From Oscillospiraceae bacterium (GTDB taxonomy: Bacteria > Bacillota > Clostridia > Oscillospirales > CAG-382), in assembly GCA_015064895.1 (NCBI GenBank), contig SVRI01000015.1, positions 1-59,989 on the forward strand: a stretch of DNA of 59,989 bases, written 5' to 3'. A program made the translations under genes and the position numbers. The notes beneath the pieces are model-generated. The model saw nothing but the letters and a program-made list of their open reading frames with translations, was not told where the DNA came from and did not search any database. Positions within the stretch are counted from its first letter, which is position 1; each line of letters begins with the position of its first letter. Positions 8,505 to 16,662 of the stretch are shown one piece after another.

Positions 8505-9446
8505 ATGTTTTTGGCATATATATTTGCTTTTTTGAAAAATGCAATCTACGGACTGTCGGTATTTTTTACCGGTTCTCTTTCAGACTCTGTAGATGTGCTT
8601 GATATATTGGCGCTCAGATTTCTTATGAGCTTTGGAGTGCTGTTCATACTCAAACAATTAAAAATCATAAAAGTAAGCGTTAAAATAAAAGAGCTTTTTT
8701 TGATAAGTGACAGAAGAAACAGCATAAAAACGCTTCTTTTGACAGCACTTTTTGAGCCTGTTCTTTATATGCTTTTTGAAACTCTCGGCATCTCGATGAC
8801 AACGGGCGTAACTGCAGGCGTTATACTTTCTCTTATGCCCATAGCCAGCTGTATTTCCGAATCTGTAATACTGAAAGAAGGCACAACACTTCTTCAAAAG
8901 GTTTTCCTTGCCATCGGTATTTTGGGTGTAGTCTATATTGCAATAAATACCAACACCTCAAGCGGTAGCGACAGCCTTATGGGTATAATTTTCATTGTGC
9001 TTGCCGTTGCAGTAGGTTCGCTGTTTTTGGTTTTCTCACGAAAATCCTCGGGACATTTCAATGCCTTTGAAGTTACATACGCGTCATGCTTTGTCGGAAT
9101 GGTTGTTTTCAATGCCGTAAATGTTGTAAGACATCTGGCGACAGGGGATATTACCTCATACTTTAACCCCTATTTCAATGTGGATAATATGATTGGATTC
9201 ATATTCCTTGCGGTTATCTCGACGATTATTGCAACAAGCATGAATAACTATGCCCTCGGTAAGATGCAAACCTCAACAATGTCAGCCTTCAGCGGAGTAT
9301 CGACACTTGTAACTGTGGTTGTGGGTGTTGTGTTCAATAATGAAAGCATTTATTATTTCCACTATATTGGCTTTGCACTTATACTTATAAGAATGTTCGG
9401 CGTAAGCTATATTTCCATAAAAAAGGAGAAAAACAAAAATGCTTAA
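8505..9446 (+). CDS. EamA/DMT family membrane transporter
   Basis: 313 residues with about ten hydrophobic segments in two halves, as in the drug/metabolite transporter superfamily (EamA repeats). The second half contains the family-like stretch IIATSMNNYALGKMQTSTMSAFSGVSTL before the last two helices. These carriers move amino acids, sugars or metabolites across the plasma membrane. The gene overlaps the following glycosidase-like gene by 8 bases, so the two are translationally coupled. The RBS is AAGGGTG. It probably belongs to the operon starting at 5898, though the hairpin at 8410 could make a new unit start here. Confidence 0.82.
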   Translation: MFLAYIFAFLKNAIYGLSVFFTGSLSDSVDVLDILALRFLMSFGVLFILKQLKIIKVSVKIKELFLISDRRNSIKTLLLTALFEPVLYMLFETLGISMTTGVTAGVILSLMPIASCISESVILKEGTTLLQKVFLAIGILGVVYIAINTNTSSGSDSLMGIIFIVLAVAVGSLFLVFSRKSSGHFNAFEVTYASCFVGMVVFNAVNVVRHLATGDITSYFNPYFNVDNMIGFIFLAVISTIIATSMNNYALGKMQTSTMSAFSGVSTLVTVVVGVVFNNESIYYFHYIGFALILIRMFGVSYISIKKEKNKNA

Positions 9447-11073
9447 GTTTTTCCACGGCTACCACCCTGATGTGTGGGATGCCCTTGTAAAATCAGGAAT
9501 GATGACGGAATATGACGGTGTGCGTATTCCTCAGGATATAACAATTAAAGAGTATAAACAGTTCAATAATGTCGCAAAACTTGGCGGTCATCTTCACTCC
9601 TTTATGCTCGAACATAAATGCCCCTTTTATATCGACAGACTTCAGGGCGGCACCTTTATCGATCACTATAACTATGATATGAACCTGCTTCATTATTATA
9701 TCGACCTTGTGGGGGATGAAAACTATTACGGCAAACAGATGCACGAATGGTGTTCTAACTATGTCAGCGACCTCGGTAAAATAGGCGACTTGCAGGATAA
9801 TGATTGGAAGGCTGAAAATATAGCAAGAATAGTCAACGAAAAGTATAAAATGCCGCATCTCTTTCTTGAAAGCATGGATGAGCATGAAATGGAATACTTC
9901 GGCAGACCAAAAAACTGCTATGAAATCTTTAATGTCCTTGATAGACTTTTCGCAAAGAGAATGTCCGAGCATTACAGAATCCTTCCCGTTGACAGTGCGA
10001 CTATCGCATTCAGCCTTGAAATAGACTACGGTGCAAAACGCTTTATGGCTGAAATCGGTGCCCAGACACCCCATACACGACTTCAGGTTGCATACGGCAG
10101 AGGAATGGCAAAGGCACACGGTTGCAGCTTTGGTACATACTACGAAACATGGGGCGGAAATCCTTTTACCACCTGTAATTATCAGAAATACGGCAAAAAT
10201 GAGTGGGATACCGAGACGGAAGAGGATTTTCCCTTCAAATCGGCAGGTGCAAACGGCGGCTCGTCGCGTTCACTTCAGGAAAGACTCTATGTCTATTCCT
10301 TTATGAATAATGTAGACTTTATGAGTGAAGAGTGGAGCGTTGCCAATATCTTCAATGACTGGGATGAATTTGAGCTTTCGCCCTACGGTAAAATCAATGT
10401 GTGGTTTGCAGACTTCAGAAATAAGTATGCAGATGTGGGTAATAAAATCACACCCATTGCGGCGGTGCTCAACAGCAGTCATAAGATTCTCGACAGACTT
10501 GGGAGTACAAACGGCTTTGGCGAAATGGCAGTCGGCGGTGAAAAGGAAGCAAAAATGGTGCAGATTAAGTCTGACCTTAAAGCAATCTTTGCAAATGTCA
10601 CCGAAATGAAGGGCGAAAACTGGAAAGCACTCGATAACTCAAATGTTCCCGATGCCGTAGACCTTCTTAATTTCACCACAAATGGTGCACTTGACGGTTA
10701 TAAGTACCTCGTTGATATAACAGCAACAAATGAGCTTCGTGACAGTGCGTGGGCAGGTAAAATCTGTCCCGTGTCCGACGTTGAAACAATACTTCGACGT
10801 GAGCTTCCTTGCTATGTTGACGGCGGACTTCTCTGGCAGGTGAACGAAAGAATCGGCGGCGGATATTATCTTACAGTTTTCAATAACAGCGGTGTCAACA
10901 GAAGCGTTGCAAATGGCGAAATAATAGACCACACCGAAGATAAGACGGTAACACTATCGTTCAAAGGCGAAAGACATCCCGAACTCTGCGACGGTAAGGG
11001 TACACTTTCTCTTAATGACGGCACTTATAAACTCACCGTTCCTGCAGGCGGATGGAGTATGATTAAGTTTTAG
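9439..11073 (+). CDS. Putative TIM-barrel glycoside hydrolase-like protein
   Basis: 544 residues, no signal peptide. The middle resembles a glycosidase barrel: FMAEIGAQTPHTRLQVAYGRGMAKAHG, TYYETWGGNP and FMSEEWSVANIF carry Glu residues at the ends of predicted strands that could be the acid/base and nucleophile. The last ~100 residues (from LLWQVNERIGGGYYLTVFNNSG) look like a beta-sandwich. I cannot name the CAZy family. The absence of a signal peptide implies a cytoplasmic substrate, perhaps one brought in by the coupled EamA transporter. The start overlaps the transporter's last 8 bases, and AAAAGGAG is the RBS. Confidence 0.55.
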   Translation: MLKFFHGYHPDVWDALVKSGMMTEYDGVRIPQDITIKEYKQFNNVAKLGGHLHSFMLEHKCPFYIDRLQGGTFIDHYNYDMNLLHYYIDLVGDENYYGKQMHEWCSNYVSDLGKIGDLQDNDWKAENIARIVNEKYKMPHLFLESMDEHEMEYFGRPKNCYEIFNVLDRLFAKRMSEHYRILPVDSATIAFSLEIDYGAKRFMAEIGAQTPHTRLQVAYGRGMAKAHGCSFGTYYETWGGNPFTTCNYQKYGKNEWDTETEEDFPFKSAGANGGSSRSLQERLYVYSFMNNVDFMSEEWSVANIFNDWDEFELSPYGKINVWFADFRNKYADVGNKITPIAAVLNSSHKILDRLGSTNGFGEMAVGGEKEAKMVQIKSDLKAIFANVTEMKGENWKALDNSNVPDAVDLLNFTTNGALDGYKYLVDITATNELRDSAWAGKICPVSDVETILRRELPCYVDGGLLWQVNERIGGGYYLTVFNNSGVNRSVANGEIIDHTEDKTVTLSFKGERHPELCDGKGTLSLNDGTYKLTVPAGGWSMIKF

Positions 11074-11086
11074 CTTTTAGATGTGA

Positions 11087-11302
11087 CTTTATGAAGAATT
11101 CACTATGTGAATTCTTCAGCGATATAAATTCCTGACGGAATTTGCGATATACCTTGCGGTGCGATATATTACTTCGTAATGCGATATGTCCCTTCGGGAC
11201 GAGATAAAAGGAATTTATATCATATCGCAACGGAATGAAATGAAGTTATATCGCATTTGAACGGAGTGAAAATATATCGCACGAACGAAGTGAGTATATC
11301 GC
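11087..11302. repeat. Symmetric multi-hairpin repeat with eight GCGATAT boxes
   Basis: The element begins with a GAAGAATTC/GAATTCTTC hairpin. Four GCGATATA/G boxes (11119, 11144, 11161, 11181) are followed by four reversed boxes CATATCGC or TATATCGC (11221, 11247, 11273, 11295). The two arms are centred near 11205. Between left-arm boxes lie small hairpins such as GTCCCTTCGGGAC and TTACTTCGTAA. It is MITE-like and contains no gene. It ends just before the first copy of the promoter repeat at 11312. Confidence 0.8.
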
Positions 11303-11311
11303 AAAAAAACA

Positions 11312-11378
11312 TTGTCATCCGGATTATACAGTCTTTATAGTAAAGGATGTCGAATATTGTAGAAATTATCTAAAGGAG
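11312..11378 (+). promoter_or_regulatory. Promoter repeat, copy 1
   Basis: TTGTCA at 11312, an 18-base spacer containing GGATTATACAGTCTT, TATAGT at 11336-11341, then AAGGATGTCGAAT and the AAAGGAG RBS of the next gene. Similar strings stand at 12094, 12502, 12736 and 14480. Confidence 0.7.
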
Positions 11379-11387
11379 TTTATTTAA

Positions 11388-12050
11388 ATGAATACTATAG
11401 ACTATAAATATACCGGAAATACAAAAGAGCCTGCTATTATTACACGCGATAACTATTCTACTTATGTGTGGACTCAGCAGGAATGGGAATCTGGAGAATA
11501 TGCGGAATTTATTCAAAGAAACGGCTGTGGACACTGTTGTACAGCAATGGCACTTAATTTGAACGGCATTACAATAAACCCTCATGAGGAGTATTGTCTT
11601 TGTAGGGAGTTGTGGGGAGCACCGCGTATGGGCGAACCAATTTATGAGGACAATTTTTTGAGCGAAACCGGAATTGCAGAAATAATAAGGCATTATGGGA
11701 TTCCTGCACAAGCCTTTGGTATTGAAAAAGGAAAAGCGTATGAAGCCTCTGTATTCATAGAAAATGAGCTTTTAGCCGGTAAACAGGTTATTCTTTGGTC
11801 GCACCCGTCAGATAAACTTCCTGATAATCCTTTTTCACCCGGTGAACATTATATATTGGCTGTGGGATTTGCCAATGATGGCAAAATTCTGATAGCTAAC
11901 AGTTCCAAGCGGTCCAAAGCGGAAAACGGGATACAGTTTACAGAACGCGAAACGATAGAAAAGGTCCTTTTTGAAGGAACGGAAACCACAGACTATACAT
12001 GGGGAAGGTACGATTTTACAAAAAGCGGTGCTTTTGTGGTTATAGGGTGA
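11388..12050 (+). CDS. C39-like cysteine peptidase family protein
   Basis: 220 residues. The papain-like C39 fold is suggested by GCGHCCTAMALNL at about residue 45 (candidate catalytic Cys after a Gly-Cys-Gly), GEHYILAVGFANDGKILIANS at about 160-180 (catalytic His, then Asn/Asp region) and a C-terminal GAFVVIG strand. Proteins of this type cut leader peptides or other peptides, but single-domain versions without a signal peptide or transporter, as here, are mostly uncharacterised. It is the first gene of the accessory patch, expressed from the promoter repeat at 11312. Confidence 0.65.
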   Translation: MNTIDYKYTGNTKEPAIITRDNYSTYVWTQQEWESGEYAEFIQRNGCGHCCTAMALNLNGITINPHEEYCLCRELWGAPRMGEPIYEDNFLSETGIAEIIRHYGIPAQAFGIEKGKAYEASVFIENELLAGKQVILWSHPSDKLPDNPFSPGEHYILAVGFANDGKILIANSSKRSKAENGIQFTERETIEKVLFEGTETTDYTWGRYDFTKSGAFVVIG

Positions 12051-12093
12051 GCAATTGCTGTAAAACCGGCAAGAACGATTATTGTGCTGAATA

Positions 12094-12150
12094 TCGGCAT
12101 CTAGATTATACAGTCTTTATATAAAGCATGTCGAATTTTGGCGAAAGGAG
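12094..12150 (+). promoter_or_regulatory. Promoter repeat, copy 2
   Basis: TCGGCA at 12094, an 18-base spacer with AGATTATACAGTCTT, TATATA at 12118, then GCATGTCGAATTTTGGCGAAAGGAG, which supplies the RBS of the 12163 gene. Confidence 0.7.
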
Positions 12151-12162
12151 AAATAATACGTT

Positions 12163-12462
12163 TTGGAAGAAAGAGAAAAAATAAATGATGAAAAGCTAAT
12201 CGGCAAAATCATTCTTGTGGGAATGACATATTACAACAAAAACAATGAATTCGTTGAACAAAAACAATTTTGGGGAACGATTATATTTATAAATGGGAAT
12301 AATATTGTAATTAAGCAGAAGAATGGTGAAGAATTTACAATTCCAAATGATAAAAGAGCAATCGAACCTGCAAATCCAGGAGAGTATAGATTAAGATCAA
12401 CAGGTGAAGTTGTAGAAAACCCCGATTTTCTTTCAACATGGAATGTTACATTACCAGACTGA
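12163..12462 (+). CDS. Small conserved-looking hypothetical protein
   Basis: 99 residues starting at TTG, with GGAG at 12147-12150. No ATG fits the RBS. The protein is soluble and beta-rich: LIGKIILVGMTYYNK, FWGTIIFINGNNIVIK and GEEFTIPNDKRAIEPA suggest a small barrel. The tail (GEYRLRSTGEVVENPDF) ends in a hydrophilic loop. Similar small barrels occur among immunity proteins, but no toxin gene is next to it, so I assign no function. The gene is more AT-rich than the housekeeping genes, consistent with acquisition. Confidence 0.65.
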   Translation: MEEREKINDEKLIGKIILVGMTYYNKNNEFVEQKQFWGTIIFINGNNIVIKQKNGEEFTIPNDKRAIEPANPGEYRLRSTGEVVENPDFLSTWNVTLPD

Positions 12463-12501
12463 TTCTTATCATAGCTTGATACAAATTTGCCACCTATAAT
12501 G

Positions 12502-12548
12502 TTGGCATCCAGATTATACAGTTTTTGTATAAAGATTGTCGAATTTTG
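12502..12548 (+). promoter_or_regulatory. Promoter repeat, copy 3 (without a gene)
   Basis: TTGGCA at 12502, 18 bases, TGTATA at 12526, then GATTGTCGAATTTTGGCGAAA. The sequence runs directly into the palindromic repeat at 12561 instead of an RBS and gene, so this promoter copy is orphaned. Confidence 0.6.
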
Positions 12549-12560
12549 GCGAAATAAAAA

Positions 12561-12689
12561 AGCCTCCCTTGCCTAAAGGGAGGGGGACCACCGAAGGTGG
12601 TGGAGGGATACAGAAGAGGGATTTTGTTAATCGAAATAATAATCCCCCAGTCTGCTTCGCAGACAGCCCCCTTTAGGCAAGGGGCCTTA
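12561..12689. repeat. agcctccc-type palindromic repeat (MITE-like), copy 1
   Basis: The outer ends AGCCTCCCTTGCCTAAAGGG and CCCTTTAGGCAAGGGGCCT are inverted. Inside lie the hairpins ACCACCGAAGGTGGT and GTCTGCTTCGCAGAC. There is no coding content. Relatives are at 14275, 51034, 58169 and 59467. Confidence 0.8.
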
Positions 12690-12695
12690 AAAAGG

Positions 12696-12790
12696 TTTGC
12701 ATCTAAACCTTATGTGTCGCAATCGTGGTGAAAGGCTGGCATCCGGATTATACATTCTTTATATAAAGAACATCAAACATTTACGAAACA
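12696..12790 (+). promoter_or_regulatory. Promoter repeat, copy 4, with upstream shared segment
   Basis: The segment TTGCATCTAAACCTTATG at 12697-12714, continuing to TCGCAATC, recurs at 14241. The promoter follows: CTGGCA at 12736, an 18-base spacer with GGATTATACATTCTT, TATATA at 12760, then GAACATCAAACATTTACG and a CAGGAG RBS. Confidence 0.65.
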
Positions 12791-12805
12791 GGAGTAAAAT
12801 TAAAA

Positions 12806-13693
12806 ATGGAAAAATTGAAAAACTTAGGATATTATAACGGAACATATGATTTGATAGATAACATAACCGTTCCGATGAGCGATAGAGTTTGTTGGTTTGG
12901 TGACGGGGTTTATGATGCAACAGCAACAAGAAACGGCGTAATTTATTGCCTTGACGACCATATTGACCGCTTTTTCAATTCGGCTGCCATGGTTGAAATA
13001 GAAATCCCATACACAAAGGATGAATTGAAGGCTTTGCTGATAGACCTTGTTTCAAAAGTTGATACAAGCGAGACTAACGGTGAAACATTTTTGTATTGGC
13101 AGATTACAAGAGGTGCGAATATTCCCCGTAATCACATTTTTCCTGAAAACACAAAAGCAAATCTTTGGGTAACGGTTACACCGAGAAAACTTGCAGATAT
13201 ATATCGCAGAGATAAACTCATATCCTATGAGGATATACGTTTTTATATGTGCAATATAAAAACACTTTGTCTTTTGCCTAATGTTCTTGCTTCGGAAGCT
13301 GCAAAGAGAGCAGGGGCAGAGGAATGTGTCATGTACAGAAAAGAAGCTGACGGCATAAAGAACAGAGTAACAGAGGGTGCACATACCAATGTTCATTGCA
13401 TTAAGGATGGAGTTTTGTATACTGCACCTCTTGATAATTTGGTTCTGCCGGGTATTGCCAGAAAAAATTTGATTAAAGTATGTAACAAATTGAGCATTCC
13501 CGTTAAGGAAGAAGCATATTCACTTGAATTTTTAATGAATGCCGATGAGGTAATGCTTTCTTCAAGTTCAAACTTCTGTATAGTAGCAACACATGTTGAT
13601 GATATACCCGTTGGCGGAAAAGCCCCCGAGCTTTTAAGAAAAATACAGGATGCCCTTGTTGAAGATTATCTGAAGGCAACAGGTGTAAATTGA
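12806..13693 (+). CDS. dat: Class IV aminotransferase, probably D-amino acid aminotransferase
   Basis: 295 residues, normal for fold-type IV PLP enzymes. Lys152 (NIKTLCLLPNVLA) is the expected Schiff-base lysine, Glu190 (VTEGAHTNV) the expected cofactor-binding glutamate, and DRVCWFGDGVYD and QITRG match the family. D-amino acid aminotransferases make D-Glu or D-Ala for peptidoglycan. Branched-chain aminotransferases share the fold but are usually longer and more variable here. It stands alone behind its own copy of the promoter repeat, not in a wall-synthesis operon. Confidence 0.82.
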   Translation: MEKLKNLGYYNGTYDLIDNITVPMSDRVCWFGDGVYDATATRNGVIYCLDDHIDRFFNSAAMVEIEIPYTKDELKALLIDLVSKVDTSETNGETFLYWQITRGANIPRNHIFPENTKANLWVTVTPRKLADIYRRDKLISYEDIRFYMCNIKTLCLLPNVLASEAAKRAGAEECVMYRKEADGIKNRVTEGAHTNVHCIKDGVLYTAPLDNLVLPGIARKNLIKVCNKLSIPVKEEAYSLEFLMNADEVMLSSSSNFCIVATHVDDIPVGGKAPELLRKIQDALVEDYLKATGVN

Positions 13694-13763
13694 TTGTTTG
13701 CAATAACTTGATACGAACTATAGGGGTGTCGAACATTGTTGAAAAAAGAAATGAGGTGGGAAT

Positions 13764-14216
13764 ATGAATTTATGGCAAACCTTTGAAATCAAAAAAAGTA
13801 AGTATTCAAATTGCGGAATCTCATTTCGTTACGAAAATGGAATAGATGAGAAGTTAAAAGAAAAGTATAAATCGTTTGCAAAGTGGCTGAGGAATACATA
13901 TGTTTTTCCTGTTCACCTAACAGTTTATATTAAAAACTGTGAAAAAGTTAAACTTCTAAATGGCAAGTGGGTGTATGGTAGTTTTAGATGGTTTGAAAAT
14001 AAAGAGCCATATATACGAATTCCATCTAAACTTAATCAAGAACTGTATCAACAGTATGACGAAGAAGAATTGTATGAGCAGGTTGTTTCTTCATTAGTAC
14101 ACGAATTATCCCATTATTTTCAATGGGTTTTAGGGTTAGAACAAGATGATAAAACATCAGAAAGGCAAGCAAATTATTTTAGGTATAGAATTATAGATAA
14201 ATTTAATTCCAACTAA
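13764..14216 (+). CDS. Small HExxH metalloprotease-like protein
   Basis: 150 residues. The zinc-binding motif HELSH stands near residue 113 (SSLVHELSHYFQWV), and 18-20 residues later SERQANYF offers the third-ligand glutamate, as in SprT/ImmA-like minigluzincins. There is no signal or membrane segment, so it is probably cytoplasmic. The substrate is unknown. The DNA is notably AT-rich compared with its neighbours, which suggests transfer. Upstream (13705-13755) is a degraded relative of the promoter repeat (GGGTGTCGAACATTGTTGAA). Confidence 0.65.
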   Translation: MNLWQTFEIKKSKYSNCGISFRYENGIDEKLKEKYKSFAKWLRNTYVFPVHLTVYIKNCEKVKLLNGKWVYGSFRWFENKEPYIRIPSKLNQELYQQYDEEELYEQVVSSLVHELSHYFQWVLGLEQDDKTSERQANYFRYRIIDKFNSN

Positions 14217-14274
14217 ACACTAACTTTTATTAAAAACAATTTGCATCTAAACCTTATGCCTCGCAATCATCAAA

Positions 14275-14474
14275 AAGCCTCCCCTGTGTAAGGGGAGGTG
14301 GGTTGCAAAGCAACTCGGAGGGGTTGTGAATGAATAGAAAACAACAATCCCTCAGTCAGCTACGCTGACAGCTTTCAGCCCGCTCATAAGCAAGCTTACT
14401 CGCCGCTTTGGCTAAAAACAACCTCATCGGGTTGTTTTCTTGACGCGTCGCGCCCTTTGCACAAGGGAGCCTTA
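14275..14474. repeat. agcctccc-type palindromic repeat, copy 2 (enlarged)
   Basis: The ends AGCCTCCCCTGTGTAAGGGG and CGCCCTTTGCACAAGGGAG are inverted. Internal hairpins include GGTTGCAAAGCAACT and GTCAGCTACGCTGAC. About 70 bases of extra sequence from 14370, with hairpins such as AACAACCTCATCGGGTTGTT, separate the right end. The shared segment TTGCATCTAAACCTTATG lies just left of it at 14241. Confidence 0.75.
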
Positions 14475-14479
14475 GATGT

Positions 14480-14509
14480 GCGGTATCTGAATTATACTGT
14501 CTTTATAGT
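14480..14509 (+). promoter_or_regulatory. Promoter repeat, copy 5
   Basis: GCGGTA at 14480 (poor -35), an 18-base spacer with GAATTATACTGTCTT, and TATAGT at 14504-14509. It drives the alpha-galactosidase gene. Confidence 0.6.
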
Positions 14510-14537
14510 AGGATTGTAAAAAGAAAGGACCAAACTT

Positions 14538-16391
14538 ATGACATTCAAAAAACTCCATGATACAAGAGGAATCAACGGCATTTCCGATGCCTTCAGCATA
14601 CATTCCTCTGCCGAAATCCACGACGGAAATAAGATAACCACTGTCTTTTCCGACAATGGCTTTACCTGTGTGCGTGAAAAATTCACGGTAGAAGGAAAAT
14701 ACCAATCCTTTGACCAAGTATATACAAGAAAAGATACCCTCACCAATATAAGTAATGAGGATATCCATGTAAATTCCTATAAATACCGCTTTGCATTTCC
14801 GGGCGATGAATATGAGGTTTATACCGAGTATAATAACTGGTGCGATGAAGCAAAGGGTGCATGGTGCGATATAAACACTTCGGTCGAAGCATTTTCAAAA
14901 TCCCCAAGAACCAATGATTCACATATCCCAATGCTTGCCATTTACAATAAGCAGACAAAAAGGGGAGTTGTTTTCCATCTCTATACAAACTGTGCATGGA
15001 AAATGTCCGTCAGAAAGCAAAGCCCCAATAATCAGTGCATTTTCACGGTCGTTGAAATTTCGCCTTTTGATGAAGCACTTGATTTGTGCGTAAAAAAGGG
15101 CGAAAACTTCACATTCCCGACTGCGGTGTTCTATGAGTTTACCGATAAAACATCCCTTGACAGCCATAAACTCCATAAGTACCTGAATAAAGTTCACCCA
15201 CGAAAGAAGCTTCCCGTAATCTATAATACCTGGCTTGCTTTTTTCGATCAGATAAACTTTGATAAAATTGCATCTCAAATTCCGCTTGCTTCGCAAATCG
15301 GCTGTGATTATTTCACCCTTGATGCAGGCTGGTTCGGTAATGGCGAAAGATGGTCGGATTGTGTCGGCGACTGGCAGGAAAACCTGACGGGCGGATATTT
15401 CGGAAAAATGCGTGAAATATCCGACATGGTTCACGAACACGGAATGAAGTTCGGTCTGTGGCTCGAACCCGAGAGGGCAGTGGCAAAAGCGGAAATTGTA
15501 AAACAGCATCCAGAATATTTCTTTGATAATAACGGTTATTCCTGTTTTCTCGACTTTTCAAGGGATGATGCAAGAGAATATATCACAAATAAAACGGTTG
15601 AGCTTGTCGAAAAGTATAATATCGACTATTTCAAATTCGACTTCAATGATTCAATAACCTACGATAAAAAACATAGAGCGTTTTTCGATTATCATGCAGG
15701 ACTTGAAAAATATATTTCCGATATCAGGGCAAAATATCCCGATATCTATATAGAAGGCTGTGCGTCGGGCGGATTTGTTACCAATATAAATAATATGAGA
15801 CTTTACGATTCGGTATGGCTTACCGATAATCAGAGCATCTATGAAACGGTGAGAATATTCAAGGACTCCATAAAGCACGTAACACCGTCATTTATGGAAA
15901 AGTGGGGGGCATTCCTGTCAGCAGGCGGTTTTCCCGAATACGGCAATCCCAATCCCGTAACACGCCACTTTTCAACCAATGATGCAACCTGGGCAAATAT
16001 TGTAAATTTCAATGAAGGATACCTCGACGGCTTCTTTGCAGGCTCACCCATAGGTATTACAACCGACCTTACGGCTATAACCTCTGAGCTTCGTGAAAAG
16101 CTGAAACAAGTTATCGCAAAGTTCAAGGAGGACGAACCTTTCTGGAGAAATGCATCCGCAAGGGTAATTGCCGATACAAATAAAGTGCTTGCAATCCAGT
16201 ATGAAACAGAAGATGTCGTAAAGGTTGTTGTGTATACGGGTCATCCCATGACACAGACAGAGATGACAGTTTATCCAATACTTGAGGGTAAATACAGGCT
16301 TTTCGGCAAAGAATATGACGGCGGCGGTGTTACAATAGAAATGCCAATGGCAAGATATACATATATATTCACATTTGAGAGGGAAGAATAA
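14538..16391 (+). CDS. Alpha-galactosidase, GH36 family
   Basis: 617 residues, in the short range for GH36. An N-terminal beta-sandwich is followed by the barrel from about residue 225 (VIYNTWLAFFDQINFD). The nucleophile is Asp368 in YFKFDFN, the acid/base is Asp430 in WLTDNQS, and the family signatures LDAGWFG, GLWLEPE and EGCASGG are present. A small C-terminal sandwich ends the protein. The enzyme removes alpha-1,6-galactose from raffinose-family sugars and galactomannan. With no signal peptide it works on imported oligosaccharides. Its stop overlaps the next start by one base. Confidence 0.88.
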   Translation: MTFKKLHDTRGINGISDAFSIHSSAEIHDGNKITTVFSDNGFTCVREKFTVEGKYQSFDQVYTRKDTLTNISNEDIHVNSYKYRFAFPGDEYEVYTEYNNWCDEAKGAWCDINTSVEAFSKSPRTNDSHIPMLAIYNKQTKRGVVFHLYTNCAWKMSVRKQSPNNQCIFTVVEISPFDEALDLCVKKGENFTFPTAVFYEFTDKTSLDSHKLHKYLNKVHPRKKLPVIYNTWLAFFDQINFDKIASQIPLASQIGCDYFTLDAGWFGNGERWSDCVGDWQENLTGGYFGKMREISDMVHEHGMKFGLWLEPERAVAKAEIVKQHPEYFFDNNGYSCFLDFSRDDAREYITNKTVELVEKYNIDYFKFDFNDSITYDKKHRAFFDYHAGLEKYISDIRAKYPDIYIEGCASGGFVTNINNMRLYDSVWLTDNQSIYETVRIFKDSIKHVTPSFMEKWGAFLSAGGFPEYGNPNPVTRHFSTNDATWANIVNFNEGYLDGFFAGSPIGITTDLTAITSELREKLKQVIAKFKEDEPFWRNASARVIADTNKVLAIQYETEDVVKVVVYTGHPMTQTEMTVYPILEGKYRLFGKEYDGGGVTIEMPMARYTYIFTFEREE

Positions 16392-16588
16392 TGAAAGTAG
16401 TAATTGACAGAATAGAAGACGGTATTGCGACCGTCGAACTTGAAAACGGTAAAATGATAAACGTACCTGCCGAGCTTTTTGACGGCTGTAAGGAAGGGGA
16501 TATAGTGTATATCACACCTAACGTACAAGAAACCGAAAAGAAAAAACAGGAAGTTTTGATTGACATTTCGGGACTTTTTGATAATTAA
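16391..16588 (+). CDS. DUF3006-like small protein
   Basis: 65 residues, starting in the TAATGA overlap with the alpha-galactosidase stop. The sequence pattern (VIDRIEDGIATVELENGKMI, VPAELFDGCKEGDIVYI) is that of the DUF3006 family of small beta-barrel proteins, common in Firmicutes, function unknown. Its co-transcription with alpha-galactosidase need not mean a shared job. Confidence 0.7.
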   Translation: MKVVIDRIEDGIATVELENGKMINVPAELFDGCKEGDIVYITPNVQETEKKKQEVLIDISGLFDN

Positions 16589-16595
16589 AAAAATT

Positions 16596-16627
16596 ACCGC
16601 ACCCGTCAAAATCCGACAGGTGCGGTT
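16596..16627 (+). terminator. Terminator of the alpha-galactosidase operon
   Basis: ACCGCACC pairs with GGTGCGGT; inside it CGTCAAAATCCGACA leaves a large loop. The tail is TTTCATTATT. Confidence 0.7.
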
Positions 16628-16662
16628 TCATTATTGTTGCTTTGTCTGAGAACGGATTTTTT

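Noticed and set aside
11119..11302. Possible CRISPR array from GCGATAT boxes
   Set aside because: Repeats are only 8 bp and change direction at the centre; spacers are short hairpins.
11312..14537. Integron cassette array
   Set aside because: No integrase, no attC-like folded sites, and genes have individual promoters, unlike integron cassettes.
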